DNA of 64,000 bases from a bacterium (GTDB taxonomy: Bacteria > Bacillota_I > Bacilli_A > Mycoplasmatales > Mycoplasmoidaceae). The stretch is taken from positions 1 through 64,000 of the forward strand of contig JAFSSC010000002.1 of assembly GCA_017445805.1 (NCBI GenBank), read 5' to 3'. Of the stretch, positions 21,451 to 33,626 are shown piece after piece; position 1 is the stretch's first letter, and the number at the start of each line of letters is the position of its first letter. The position numbers and the translations under genes were made by a program. The notes beneath the pieces were generated by a model that did not search any database, was not told the origin of the DNA, and saw only the letters and a list, made by a program, of their open reading frames with translations.

Positions 21451-22578
21451 ATGTTGAAAAATAAAGTTGTTGTTTTAGGTTTATCGGGTGGTGTTGATTC
21501 AGCAGTAAGTTTTTATTTATTAAAAAAAATGAATTACAAAGTAATCCCAATTTTTATGCAAAATTGAGATACAGTTGCTAATAACGATATTAGAGGACAT
21601 AATAAAAAGATTCCCGATGGTTGCGAGAGCAATTTAGATTATTTATCAGCAAAAAAAATTGCAAATTTTTTTCATACAAAATTAATAAAAATTAATTTCG
21701 TCAAAGAGTATTGAAAATATGTTTTCAAAAATTTTTTATTGCAATATCAGCGTTCATATGCTCCTAATCCTGATATTTTGTGTAATAAATACATAAAATT
21801 TGGTTTTTTTAAAAAATACGCTTTCGAAAAATTTAAAAATTCTTACATTGCTACTGGTCACTATGCACAAATTAAAAAAACAAAAAATGGTTATTTTTTA
21901 GTAGCAGCGAAAGACAAAACAAAAGATCAGACATATTTTTTATGTAATTTAGGTCAACAACAAATTAAAAATGTTATTTTTCCTCTTGGCAAAATGTATA
22001 AAAAAGATGTAAGAAAATTGGCGAAAAAAATCAAACTACCAGTTTGAAATCGCAAGGATTCAACCGGAATATGTTTTATCGGAAAGAGGAATTTTTTTGA
22101 TTTTTTACAAAATTATCTTCCAAGTAAACCTGGCAAAATAATTGATATAACTTCGAAAGAAATCTTAGGTGATCATATTGGTACAATGTACTATACAATT
22201 GGACAAAACAAAAACTTACATCTTGCTGGACAAAAACACAAGTATTATGTTTGTAAAAAAGATGTTAATAACAACTATCTTTATGTATGTCAACAAAAAC
22301 TAAAAAACAAATATTTATTATCGAACAAATGCTTATTAAAAGATTTTAATTTTATTAATGATTACTCAATCATGCACAAAAGTAAATTTTTGAAAGTTAG
22401 ATTTCGCCATTTACAAAAATTAAATAAAGTATTATCATTTACCAAAGCAAAAAAAAATAATTTTTGGGAATTAGAATACACCAATACATTGGCAGTAACA
22501 CCTGGACAATATGCTGTTATTTATGATCGAAATATTTGTATCGGTGGTGGAGTAATAGAAAAAGTCTATGAAAACTAA
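21451..22578 (+). CDS. mnmA: tRNA 2-thiouridylase MnmA
   Basis: 375 aa with TGA read as Trp. It installs 2-thiouridine at position 34 of tRNAs for Lys, Glu and Gln. The PP-loop SGGVDSA is at residues 12-18; the two catalytic cysteines are Cys111 ([11 protein letters not shown]) and Cys208 (TGICFIG); GTMYYTIGQ and the C-terminal barrel with [10 protein letters not shown] are present. A possible promoter (TTGCAT at 21418, TAAAAT at 21439) sits so close to the ATG that the leader would be very short. The end overlaps alaS by 11 bases. Confidence 0.95.
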
Positions 22579-25372
22579 ATGAACTGTTGATAAAATTAGA
22601 AAAACATGATTGGAATTTTGAAAAAGCAAGGATCATCTTGAACTTCCTTCACAGTCATTAATTCCTATTAACGATCAATCATTAATGTGGATTAATTCTG
22701 GAGTTGCAACATTAAAAAAATATTTTTCAGGACAAGAAAAACCTCCATATCCGCGTCTTACTTCGTGTCAAAAAGCAATTCGCACGAATGATATTTTTTA
22801 TGTTGGTCATACTTCACGTCATCATACTTTTTTTGAAATGTTAGGAAATTTTTCGATTGGTAATTATTTTAAAAAGGAAGCAATTGATTATGCATTTGAA
22901 TTATTGACAAAAACATTTAGTTTGTCTTTAGATAAATTGTACATTACCGTTTTTGAAAAAGATGAGGAAACATACCAATTATGATTAAAAAACGGGATTA
23001 AAAAAAATCATATTATTAAATGTGATGAAAAACGAAATTTTTGAGATGTTGGTTCAGGCCCTTGTGGCCCATGTACAGAAATTTATTACGATCGAGGTGA
23101 CAAATATGATGCACATAATGAAGGGGAAGAATTATTTAAAAAAGATGTGGAAAACGATCGTTATGTTGAAATTTGAAATATTGTTTTTAGTCAATATAAC
23201 AATGATGGTAAAGGTAATTATCATGAATTAGCACAAAAAAATATTGATACTGGTGCTGGTCTTGAACGGTTAGCATGTATTTTACAAGATGTACCAACGA
23301 ATTTTGAAATTGACACTTTTCAAAAAATCATCAAAGAGATCGAAAAATTCACTACACATAAATATGATGCAAAATATTATCCACAATATCTTTGAAAGGA
23401 ATTATCAGATAAGCCAATTGATGAATATTTTAAATGAGCGGGTGGTATTCGTTCTAATTGGTCATTTAGAATTATTGCTGATCATATCCGGGCAGCATGT
23501 TTTGCTATTGCCGATGGTTCTATCCCGAATAATAAAGGAAGAGGATATGTAATTAGAAAATTAATTCGCCGAGCAATTTTACATGGTCATGATAAATTGA
23601 ATATTAAAAAAAATTTTATCGATAAAGTTGCCATTTCTATTATTGAGGTTATGAAAAACTATCACTTCTTGTTGGTTACATCAAAAAAACAGATTATTAA
23701 AGTGTTAATCAATGAAGAAAATTTATTTCGACAAACTTTAACGAAAGCATTGAATTTGTTTAAACAAACGATAAAGAATAGGAAATTTGATGGGCAATTA
23801 GCATTTGAATTATATGATACTTACGGTTTGCCATTTGATTCAATAGTCGATTTAGTTAGTGAAGAGAAAGAACATGGTAATTTTATTAATGATGATTGAC
23901 TAAAATCATTCGTTCATTTATATCGTCAACATCGAGAGATATCTAAAAATAAAAACATAGTTTTAGCTATGCAAGAGCAAAATGCTAATCTTGTTAATTT
24001 TAAAAAAGAGTCAGAATTTGCATATTCAATTTTTCATCAAAAAGGAAAAATAATCGGTATTTTTGATGAGAGTTTTAACTTGATTAACAATCTTGATCAA
24101 AAAAAAGGTACATATTGATTTGTTTTTGATAAGACATGTTTATATGCCGCTTCAGGGGGGCAAAATGCTGATCAAGGTACAATTAAAATTAATGATAGAC
24201 CTTATAAATTAATTAATTGTATTAAAGGCCCTAATCTTCAACATTTTCATTGTCTAAATTTTGTTAATCCAATAACAATAAAAATTGGTGACATTGTCGA
24301 AACAGTTGTCGATGTTGATAATCGAAAAATTATTTCAGCACATCACACATGCATTCACTTATTACAAAAAAGTTTGAAATTACATGTTAATCAAGATATT
24401 AAGCAAGAAGGATCACTAATTACAAATACAAAAGCATCTTTTGATTTTAATTATTCGCAAAAATTAACTAATAAGCAATTAGAAATAATTGAGAACCAAA
24501 TTAACGATTGAATAAAATCAAATTTTGTTGTTACGACAAAATTAATGACATTTGACGAAGCAATTAAATTTGGTGCAATTGGTTATTTTGAAAAAGTTTA
24601 TGAAAAAGTTAAAACAAAATTAAGAGTCGTAATTATCGATAAAATTACAAGTGAAATTTGTGCTGGCACACATGTTAATTCATTGGGAGAAATCGGCCAA
24701 TTTCGGATTTTGAAGCTAATTGCTAAAGGTTCTGGTTGTTGAAGAATTGAATTTATTTGCACAACAAAATTGATTGGTGATTATCTTTATCAGAAAAATA
24801 ATGAATTTAATAAAATAATTCAACAATTAAAAGAAAAAATAGATTCGCTTGGTACGAAAACGACAAATATTATTGATAAATCGCTTTCCATGGGAATTAT
24901 TAATTTTAAGCAAGCAAAGACATGATTCGAATTTAAAAAAAATTCTTTATTAGTCATTAATTTGCAAGAAAAAATTGAAAAAGCGGTAAATAATTTTAAA
25001 AAGGAAAAAATGGCGAAAACAATTAATGAATATTTAAATAATTTTGCTAAAAATTTTTCTTCTTCCACAAAGAAGCACATTCTTCTTATTGAAAATCAAC
25101 CAATTGAAGTTGCACAATCATTATCAAAATCTTTAATTACTAAATACCAACATTGCTACTTTTTAATTTTAAATTTACTTAGTGAAAAAATATTTTACAT
25201 ATTGATTAAACATAAATCTTCATCAAACATGATTGCTGCTAGCGATTTAGTAAAAATAATAAGTAAAAAATATTTTGGTAAAGGTGGTGGAAAAGACGAT
25301 TATGCTCAAGGAATTATTCCTTTTTCAAACGAAAATTTAGAGCAAATTAAAATATTATTTTTAGAAAAATAA
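22568..25372 (+). CDS. alaS: Alanine-tRNA ligase
   Basis: 934 aa once many TGA codons are read as Trp (standard code would split it into about eight pieces). Class II synthetase motifs: [45 protein letters not shown]. The editing domain has HHTCIHLLQ near residue 590 and CAGTHV near 698. The C-terminal domain ends with [12 protein letters not shown]. The start overlaps mnmA. The stop is one base from the end of the convergent trpS. Confidence 0.96.
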
Positions 25373-25373
25373 T

Positions 25374-26384
25374 CTATTTAATTAATCCAATTTTTTTATA
25401 AACTAATTTCGTCTTTTTTTGAACAATTACTGTGCAATATTTTGCATTTTTTTTCAAAATTGGTTCAATTTTTTTGTCAAAATCTTTTGAAATTTGTTTG
25501 AATTTTTTTTGAATAACACTTAGTTTTTCAACAACAATTTTCGCTAAATCTTCTTTAAATACCTTGTAATTTTTATTTTCATATTTTTTTACGATACTAT
25601 TAACGTCTCTTGCTGATAAAGCAGCATAGATTTCTAGCAAATTACTAATTTCGGGTTGATTTTTTTTATCATATTTAATTTTGTTAAGTGAATCCGTTTT
25701 TGCTTCCATAATTTTTTTGGTAATTGTTTCTTTATCATCCAATAAATAAATTACACCTTTTTGATCTTTATTAGATTTGGACATTTTAACTTTAACATTA
25801 GCTAGATCCATAATTCGCGAAGCATTTTTTAAAATAAATGGTTGTGGAGCAATAAACATTTTTCCATATTTATTATTCATCCTTATTGCTAGATTTCTTG
25901 CTAATTCAAGATGTTGTTTTTGGTCAGCACCAACAATAACAATGTCAGCATCGTATAAGAGAATATCTGCTGCCATTAAAATAGGATAAGTAAGTAATCC
26001 AGTTTTTATAAATGAGGTATTGTTAGAATTTTTTGTTAATGCTTTGCTTTTAAACTGTGTCATTCGTTTTAATTCACCAATTGTTGTATGGCATAGTAGA
26101 ATGTGACTCAAGTCATTATGACTGCAAATGTCAGATTGATTAAAAACTATTGCTTTTTTAAGATCTAAACCACATGCACTATATAAACAAGCAATATTTC
26201 TTTTGTTTTTTGATAATGCGATAGGATTAAATTCATTTGTTATTGCATGCAAATCTGCAATAAAAACAAACATTTTATATTTATCTTGTAAGTCAACAAA
26301 TGGTTTAATTGCCCCCAAATAGTTACCTAATGTTATATTATTTGAGGGTTGAATCCCACTTACCATTATTTTCTTATTATGCAT
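25374..26384 (-). CDS. trpS: Tryptophan-tRNA ligase
   Basis: 336 aa class I synthetase. The HIGH-like motif occurs as PSNNITLGNYLGA near residues 13-25, the KMSKS loop is at 200-204, and the AIDLxAIT-like segment FIADLHAIT is at 41-49. In a UGA=Trp organism this enzyme must charge both tRNA-Trp species (CCA, in this window, and UCA, not seen here). Convergent with alaS. Confidence 0.97.
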   Translation of the reverse strand: MHNKKIMVSGIQPSNNITLGNYLGAIKPFVDLQDKYKMFVFIADLHAITNEFNPIALSKNKRNIACLYSACGLDLKKAIVFNQSDICSHNDLSHILLCHTTIGELKRMTQFKSKALTKNSNNTSFIKTGLLTYPILMAADILLYDADIVIVGADQKQHLELARNLAIRMNNKYGKMFIAPQPFILKNASRIMDLANVKVKMSKSNKDQKGVIYLLDDKETITKKIMEAKTDSLNKIKYDKKNQPEISNLLEIYAALSARDVNSIVKKYENKNYKVFKEDLAKIVVEKLSVIQKKFKQISKDFDKKIEPILKKNAKYCTVIVQKKTKLVYKKIGLIK

Positions 26385-26448
26385 ATAAAATAAAATTGTA
26401 TAAATTATAATTTATTGGTCGTATTTTTGTTAACGAACGATTGTTGAT

Positions 26449-26811
26449 ATGAAAAAAATAATTTTTTGAATTTTAAATCTTTTGACATTTGGTTATTTCA
26501 AAAAAAAAGTAGAAAAAAAAATTAATGAAATCAACAACAAAAAAAATTTAACATTAACACTTGATACTATTGAAAAACCTAATTTAGAACAATTTTTTTT
26601 AATCTTTGGTGGAAAGAATAATATTGTGCATGTTTCGACGACAATTTCTACTATTTCAATTACAATAAAAAATATATTGTTAGTCGATCTTAAAAAAATA
26701 GGTTCATTGTCAAAAAAAGGTTTTAGTCAAAATGGTAATAACTTTATTTTATTGTTAGGTGATTGTAGTCAAACATTCGCTAGTGATATAAAAAAAGAAC
26801 TTAAGAATTAA
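26449..26811 (+). CDS. PTS EIIB-like domain protein lacking the active-site Cys
   Basis: 120 aa. A short N-terminal hydrophobic segment (KKIIFWILNLLTF, one TGA as Trp) precedes a domain that resembles glucose-family EIIB: FFLIFGGKNNIVHVSTT, then SITIKN, LKKIGSLSKKG and a final FASDIKKEL. In EIIB the phosphorylated Cys lies in an ACxTRLR strand; here the equivalent reads STTISTISI, with no Cys. From memory, M. genitalium MG129 is a similar small EIIB-like protein beside rny. It cannot act as an ordinary phosphocarrier. Confidence 0.65.
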
Positions 26812-28129
26812 TTTTCTTTTCCTTGATATTACTAAAAATAATTTCAATATTGTTTTCAATAAAATTTTTATTCTTCTTTAGTGCATTTAATAGGTCAAAT
26901 TTTAATTCATCTAAATGATTGTAATAGTTTCGTTTTGGAATAATAATTATTTTTAAAAAATTTGTTCCAGAAATTGTATAGACACCGCGAACACAAATGT
27001 TTTTTTTGCAAATACTTTCTGCAATTTTTGCTTGTTTAAAACCTACTTCGCTTATTGTTCTTGCCCCTTTTCTTCCAGCAGATATCGTATCGGAAATTTT
27101 TGTTATTGTCACATAAGGATTTGGAAAAATTTGATCATGGTGGTGAGCAATAGCGATAATAACTTCTTTTGGTAAATGATATTTTTTTGCTAATTCAATT
27201 CCCTGTGCAACGTGATCGTAATCAAGATCATAGTCAATTGATTTTCCGATGTCGTGAAAAAAACCACACATTGTTGCCAATTCCTCATTTAATTTAAGTT
27301 GCTTTGCAATTTTTCGTGCAATAACTGCTGTTTCGTAGCAATGTTCAAGAACATTTTGTGAATAGGAAGATCGATATTGCAAACGACCAATATATGTGTA
27401 CAAATTTTCATCGATTTTTTTAAATTTTAGTTTGTTAACATATTGCTCACCTATATCATCAAATGAAATTAGTAACTTTGCCTTTTCTTTTTTATATATA
27501 TTCGTAATAGCTTTTTCATCAAAAGCATTTGATTTAATCATGTGTTTAATAGTGTTGATCGCGATTTGCTTTCGAATAGGATTAGGACAAGATAAAGAAA
27601 TATATGGCTCTTTTTCAATCATAACATCGACTTTTGTTGTTTTCTTAAAAAAATTTATATTTCTCCCCTTTTTTCCTATAAATTTAGCTTTAATATTTTC
27701 GTCATCTAGAAGAATATAACCGGTTGAAGTTTCATTTGTAACCTTTAGACAATTTGATTCAATGGCATTCAAAATAATTGTTTTTGCCATATCATTTTTG
27801 TGTTGATTGATTTGATGATCGATTTCCATTATTTTTTCATTTTTATAGTTATCTAAATCAATTTTCAAATCTTTTTCTATTTCTTTTTCGATTTCATAAA
27901 ATTTATAACCATATAATTTTTCAAGCGAAGTCTTGTAGTTTTTTCGTAATTTTTCAATTTCCTTTTGTAAAAATTCAATGTATTTTTTATTTTTTTCTTC
28001 ATCTTCAAGAAAAGAATTAGTAAAAGAATTTTTTGTTTTTTTGAAATGAAAGAAAAAAGCTAATATCATTGTTAGTAGTAGCACTAAAACTAAAATTACG
28101 GTAATACCAATAGTTACAATTTTATCCAT
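26801..28129 (-). CDS. rny: Ribonuclease Y
   Basis: 442 aa membrane-anchored endoribonuclease that starts mRNA decay. One N-terminal membrane segment (residues 5-27), a coiled coil (about 35-120), a KH domain with IGKKGRNI at 152-159, and an HD domain with His264 and HDIGK at 293-297, followed by AHHHD and ISAGRKGARTISE. The length is slightly below the usual 510-520 aa because the coiled coil is short. Its 3' end overlaps the convergent EIIB-like gene by 11 bases. Confidence 0.95.
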   Translation of the reverse strand: MDKIVTIGITVILVLVLLLTMILAFFFHFKKTKNSFTNSFLEDEEKNKKYIEFLQKEIEKLRKNYKTSLEKLYGYKFYEIEKEIEKDLKIDLDNYKNEKIMEIDHQINQHKNDMAKTIILNAIESNCLKVTNETSTGYILLDDENIKAKFIGKKGRNINFFKKTTKVDVMIEKEPYISLSCPNPIRKQIAINTIKHMIKSNAFDEKAITNIYKKEKAKLLISFDDIGEQYVNKLKFKKIDENLYTYIGRLQYRSSYSQNVLEHCYETAVIARKIAKQLKLNEELATMCGFFHDIGKSIDYDLDYDHVAQGIELAKKYHLPKEVIIAIAHHHDQIFPNPYVTITKISDTISAGRKGARTISEVGFKQAKIAESICKKNICVRGVYTISGTNFLKIIIIPKRNYYNHLDELKFDLLNALKKNKNFIENNIEIIFSNIKEKKINS

Positions 28130-28181
28130 ATCAAAATTATAAAATACTCAATTTATAATAAACTAATAGAAAAAATGGTTT

Positions 28182-28814
28182 ATGCTTACACGTATTGAAA
28201 AATATAAATCTTATCGTGAAGAAATAGCAAAAGAAATTAAATTAAATAAGAATGTTGTACAATCTGAGCAATTAATTTCAAAATATAAAAAAAAAATTAA
28301 TAAATTTAATCCAAATATTCTTTCTTTAATAAAAAACGATGACACATTAGATTTGATTAATGGTATTTTTGATTCCTCACAAATAAATCCGTATTTACCA
28401 CACGATTTTTTTAATAGTTATAAAATTTTAAATGAATATCAATTAAAATGTGTTGAAAAAGAAAAAAACGAATTATTTTTTCAATTAAATAATTTTTCAA
28501 TTTTAACTAATGATAATAAATCTTTGCGAAAAGATTGACTCGTTACAAATGATTTGTACGACAGATTTCAAAAAATCAAAGAAAAAAATAATATTTTTCT
28601 TCAAAATAGTGAAAAGGAAAAAGTCAAAAAAAATTTAATTCTTAATTTTAAAAATTGTTCCCATGTTCCGAATGATGTACAACAAGATGAAATCAAAAAG
28701 TATGATGTCGAAAAACAATTTTCTTTCCTAAATTGTTTGTGACAGAGTGCAATTGCTATTTTTATTGCATTTTTTATTTGTTTTATAATACTATTCATAG
28801 TCATTACATTTTAA
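28182..28814 (+). CDS. Hypothetical C-terminally anchored protein upstream of cmk
   Basis: 210 aa with two TGA codons read as Trp. Residues 1 to about 185 are hydrophilic, Lys/Asn/Glu-rich and predicted helical; the last 25 residues form one hydrophobic segment ending at the C-terminus (tail anchor). No enzyme motif. It is followed after 5 bases by cmk, so it is probably cotranscribed with cmk-der. Divergent from rny. Not recognised beyond a possible positional counterpart next to cmk in other mollicutes. Confidence 0.75.
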
Positions 28815-28819
28815 GATTG

Positions 28820-29476
28820 ATGTTAAAAAGACAACGATTACAAATCGCAATTGATGGTGTTGCTGGTAGTGGTAAAACAACGATTGCAAAAAAATTAGCT
28901 AATTACCTCGGTTTTTACCATTTTTCAACTGGAAATATTTTTCGTTCGTTCGCTTTAATTCTTCATAATGAAACTAGTTTTGAACCAAAAAAAGTTAAAA
29001 AACAAATCAAAAAGGCTACTTTAAAAATTGTGAAAAACAAAATTATTTTAAATGGTAAAGATGTCACCAATTTACTATTTGATCCAAAAATTTCTAAAAT
29101 TGCTAGCTTAATTAGTGGGCAAAAATATGTTCGTAAAAAATATCAAAAATTGATTAAAAAAATTTCAAAGCAAGAAAAAATTATTTTGGATGGTCGTGAT
29201 ATTGGAACCGTGATCCTACCAAAGGCAAAATATAAATTCTTTTTTGTCGCTTCACCAGAAATTCGCGCAAAACGGAGACTCGAACAATTAAAACTTTCTT
29301 TGTCAAAATTAAAAAAAACCATTGATGCGATAAAAAAACGCGATATTGAAGATACAAAAAGATCTATTTCACCGCTAAAGCCTGCTAAAGATGCGATTAT
29401 TATTAACACATCAAAATTAACAATCACTAAAGTTTTTGATTTTGTTGTAAAAAACATCAACGAGTGTAAAAAATAA
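28820..29476 (+). CDS. cmk: Cytidylate kinase
   Basis: 218 aa. It phosphorylates CMP and dCMP. P-loop GVAGSGKTT near residues 13-21, YHFSTGNIFR for nucleotide binding, LDGRDIGTVILPKA, and the lid segment KRDIEDTKRSISPLKPA. The ATG at 28820 is chosen because it gives the family N-terminus directly before the P-loop; longer open frame upstream belongs to the preceding gene. der follows 30 bases downstream. Confidence 0.95.
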   Translation: MLKRQRLQIAIDGVAGSGKTTIAKKLANYLGFYHFSTGNIFRSFALILHNETSFEPKKVKKQIKKATLKIVKNKIILNGKDVTNLLFDPKISKIASLISGQKYVRKKYQKLIKKISKQEKIILDGRDIGTVILPKAKYKFFFVASPEIRAKRRLEQLKLSLSKLKKTIDAIKKRDIEDTKRSISPLKPAKDAIIINTSKLTITKVFDFVVKNINECKK

Positions 29477-29506
29477 TTAAAATTATTATTTTATAATTTT
29501 TTAATT

Positions 29507-30832
29507 ATGAAAAAGGTGGCATTAATTGGTAAACCAAATGTCGGTAAATCTTCTCTTTTTAATTGCTTGATCGATAAAAATAAGGCGATTGTTGATGATC
29601 AACCCGGAGTAACACGTGATCGAAATTATGCTTTTTGTGAATGAGTTGGGAGGAAATTCCAACTTATTGATACAGGTGGTATTTTAAATAATCTTGATCT
29701 ACCATTTCAAGAAGTTATTAATACACAAGTTAATTTAGCGATTAAAGAAGCAGAAGTTATTCTATTTCTTGTTAGTTATAAGGATGGATTAACAAACGAT
29801 GATTATTATGTTGCTAAATTATTAAAAAAAAATTTTGCTAACAAGAAAATCATTCTAGTTGTCAATAAAGCAGAAAATTGTCACGAACAAGAAATTAATA
29901 AATTTTACAATTTAAAATTTGGTAATTTTTTTCTTGTTTCGGCTGCTCACCGGATAGGAATTGGTGATTTACTCGATGCGATTATTAAAAGAATAAATCT
30001 ATCTTCTTCTCCTCTCAAGTATGAAGAAGAAAATTATAAATTTTGTATTATCGGTAAAACAAATGTTGGAAAAAGTTCATTGGTTAATGCAATTTTAAAC
30101 GATAACCGTGTTATTGTTTCAAATCAAATTAATACAACGCGTGATAGTATCGATTGCGAATTCAAATATCATCAAAAAAAATATACGATTATTGATACAG
30201 CTGGAATTAGACGCAAAGGAAAAATGTCATTAGATATCGATAAAAATTGTTATTTGCGAACGAAGCAAGCAATTGCACGGAGTGAACTAATTATTATTAT
30301 GCTTGATGGTAGTGAGGAAATGTCAGAACAAGATAAAACGATTTCAGGATTGACATATGATGCTAATATCCCAACAATGATCGTTGTTAACAAATGAGAT
30401 AAAGTGAAAAAAGAAACTAAAACAATGAATGATTTTATTCGGAAAATTAGAGTCAACTTTGCTCATTTAATTTGAGCTCCAATTGTTTTTATTTCGGCAT
30501 TAAAAAAGCAAAGAATCGAGACAATTTTTAAAACAATGGATCAAATTAAACAACAATTAAAATTACAAGTGAAGAGTAGGTTACTCAATGATCTTCTTAA
30601 AAAAGTTCAAATTGTAAATCCCCCACCAAAATTCAAAGGAGGAAGAATAAATATTTATTATGCTACACAAGTCAAGAGCAAAATTCCTACTTTTGTTTTA
30701 TTTACAAATAATCCGAAATATTTACATTTTAGTTATTCGCGATATCTTGAAAATCAAATTCGACAAGCCTTTGGTTTAAATATTGTTCCCCTTTGCTTAT
30801 ATTTTAAAGATAAAAATAGTCGTGTTAGATAG
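29507..30832 (+). CDS. der: Ribosome-associated GTPase Der (EngA)
   Basis: 441 aa with two tandem GTPase domains and a C-terminal KH-like domain. G1 motifs GKPNVGKSS near residue 8 and GKTNVGKSS near 184; DTGG and DTAG for G3; VNKAEN and VNKWDKV for G4 (the second Trp is a TGA). The C-terminal domain ends with [13 protein letters not shown]. It acts in 50S subunit assembly. The 3' end is 3 bases from the convergent P-ATPase gene. Confidence 0.96.
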
Positions 30833-30835
30833 ATA

Positions 30836-33508
30836 TTACAATCATTGATTGTGATTAATTTTTAAATAAATTTTTTTTATCACTTCAAGAAAAAATACAT
30901 AAAAAATTTCGATAACAATAAGAATTCACCAAAAATTAGTTAGAAACTCTTGATGTTTACTTAAATCAATAAAATTTAAATTAACATTAACATAGGGAAT
31001 AAAAGGAAGAACACAACAAAAGACAAGAAGAACAATTGTTGCCCATATTACAATTTTTGACGGATGCGTTTGGATAAAAGCAATTTTTCTACTTCGTAAA
31101 ACTCAATTTGTTAGAACCTGTGTTGCAATCGATTGAATAAATCAACATGTGTGAAATTTATCAATGCTTTCGTTAGTTGCTCCGTTAAATTTAAAATGAA
31201 AAAATAGTATGGCAAAAGTTATAAGATCGAATATCGTACTAATTGGACCAAAAACAAGCATAAATTTTAAAATTGATTTTGCCGATCAATTTTTTGGTTT
31301 TTGCAAAAAATCAACATCAACATTATCTCAAGGGATTGCTAATTGCGAAAAATCAAAAATAATATTTAAAAGCAAAATTTGAATTGTTGTTAGAGGGGCA
31401 AAATTTAATCAACATATTCCAATTAAGATTGATAACATGTTACCAAAATTTCCACTAATAACAAGTTTAATGTATTTGATGATATTGGCAAATGTTTTTC
31501 GTCCTTGAATAATTCCCTTTCCTAAGATTGACAAATCCTTTTCTAATAAAACAATATCGGCAGTTTCTTTAGCAATATCAACGGCAGAATCAACAGAAAT
31601 AGCGATATCCGATTCTTTCATTGCTGGTGTATCATTAATACCATCCCCCATAAAGCCAACAACATGGTTATTTGTTTTTAATGCTTTAACAATTAATGAT
31701 TTTTGTTCAGGATTTAGTTTTGCAAAAATCGTTGTATCATTTGCTCTTTCCTTTAATTCATTGAAAGACATTTTTTCAATATCATCCCCAAGAAGAACAT
31801 CTTTTATCGTCACATTTAATTCTTTGCAAATATATTTTGTCACCTTTTCGTTATCACCAGTTAGAATCTTTATTTCTACACCTTTGTTCAATAAGTCGTT
31901 AATTGCCTTCTTTGCGGATAATTTAGGCGGGTCTAATAATGCAATATATCCAACAAGCATTAAATCTGATTCATCTTCGTCATTGAATGCTTCGTTTTTT
32001 AATAATTTTTGATAGTTTGTTGCTACGCATATAACACGCATTCCACATTCATTAAGATCAAAAATTTTTTTACGAATTCTTTCATTGTCATCAACCGTTA
32101 AATTTTTTACTTGTCCATTAATGAAAATTTTTGAGCAAATTTTCAAAATTTCTTCGGATGCACCTTTCGTGATTAATTTCCGTTCACCATCATTTTTATT
32201 CTGTAAAATAATGCTCATTCTTCGTCGTTCAAAATCAAAAGGTACTTCATCAACTTTTTGATAATCAAAAATAGATTTTCATATTTCTTTTCTTTTGGTA
32301 TGTTCAATTATTGCTTTGTCAATCAAATTTTTTAATCCTGTTTGATAATAACTATTTAGACATCCATAGAGTAAAACATTATCATCTTCATTTCCCATAA
32401 CATTTAAATATTTTTGCAAGATAATATGATCTTCTGTTAACGTTCCAGTTTTGTCAGTACATAATATATTCATTGCTCCAAATGTTTGAATCGAATTGAT
32501 ATTTTTTACAATTGCTTTTTGTCGACTAAATTTAATTGCTTCTTTTGCTAGATTTAGTGTTACAATCATTGGTAACATTTCAGGAATAATACTAATTGCA
32601 ACTGATAATGAAAAAATTAAAGCTTTAATTCATGATTGCATTATTCCTTCATGTGCAATCAATCCATAAATTAAAAATATAATAACACTCATCAAAGACA
32701 TTGTTTCAACAATAATAATTCCAACTTTTTTTATTCCTTTATCAAAATTAGTTTTTGGTCTTTTTCCAGCAATAATTGTTGCAATTTTTCCTAAAAAAGT
32801 ATTTTTTCCAGTTTGAATAGCAATTCCATAGGCACTACCAGAAGCAACAGTTGTCCCCATATAACAAATGTTGTTACAATTTAAAACATTAGTTATATTT
32901 TGTGTGATCGGTTGCGAAATTTTTTCGACTGGTTCGGATTCACCAGAAATAATTGATTGCGTAATAAATAAGTCTTTTGTATAAAGCAAACGCATATCAC
33001 AAGGGATCATATCACCGGCGGCAAGATAAATAATATCACCTGGAACAATTTCACCAATTGGGATTTCAGATTTAATATTTTCGCGAAGAATTGAAGCGGT
33101 TGTTTTAATTGTTTTATTTAATTTCTGCATCGCATTATTAGCTTTAAATTCTTGAATAAATTTTAAAATACCAGCAACAAAGAAAATAATCATTAGTATG
33201 GTAAAAGAGCACCAATCACGATTATCACGAGATATTGTTACATTTAAGATTGCAATAACAATTAGGATTCAAGAAAAAATATTAAAAAAAGAGGATAATA
33301 AGGTCTTATACCAAGTTTTTTTAGATTTATTTGCTAAAATATTATAACCATATTGATCGTGTTTTTCTTTGACATTTGCTAAACTTAAACCTTTTGGTGA
33401 TGAGCAAAAATCTTTAAATAGTTGTTCACTTGTTTTTTTTGCTTGACTAAACAAAAAACTAGCTTGTTTACTACGAATATTTACTTTTATTTTTTTCGTG
33501 CTAACCAA
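30836..33508 (-). CDS. mgtA: P-type cation ATPase, Mg2+ transport (MgtA/MgtB) type
   Basis: 890 aa once TGA codons are read as Trp (otherwise seen as four pieces). Domains: N-terminal cytosolic segment, actuator domain with SGESEPVEK, phosphorylation site DKTGTLTED, MGDGINDTPAMK hinge, and about ten membrane segments. The C-terminal IPWDNVD...FLQKPKNW segment is typical of the Mg-transporting IIIB group, which favours magnesium over calcium. The start is a TTG at 33508, as no in-frame ATG lies between it and the upstream stop. recA lies upstream in the same direction. Confidence 0.92.
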
Positions 33509-33626
33509 TTTGATTAAAGTATGTTAGATCGAAGCAGAATAACAAAATTAGTTTTTGAAGAAGATGTCTAATTTTATCATTTTTCACTCATCACTAGACA
33601 TACTACCTCAACTTTAATAATTATAT

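Noticed and set aside
22568-25372. Apparent chain of short ORFs suggesting a shattered alaS
   Set aside because: All breaks are TGA at positions where Trp is expected; reading UGA as Trp gives one continuous 934-aa enzyme. The same holds for dnaK, tuf, clpB, recA, mgtA, cls and others.
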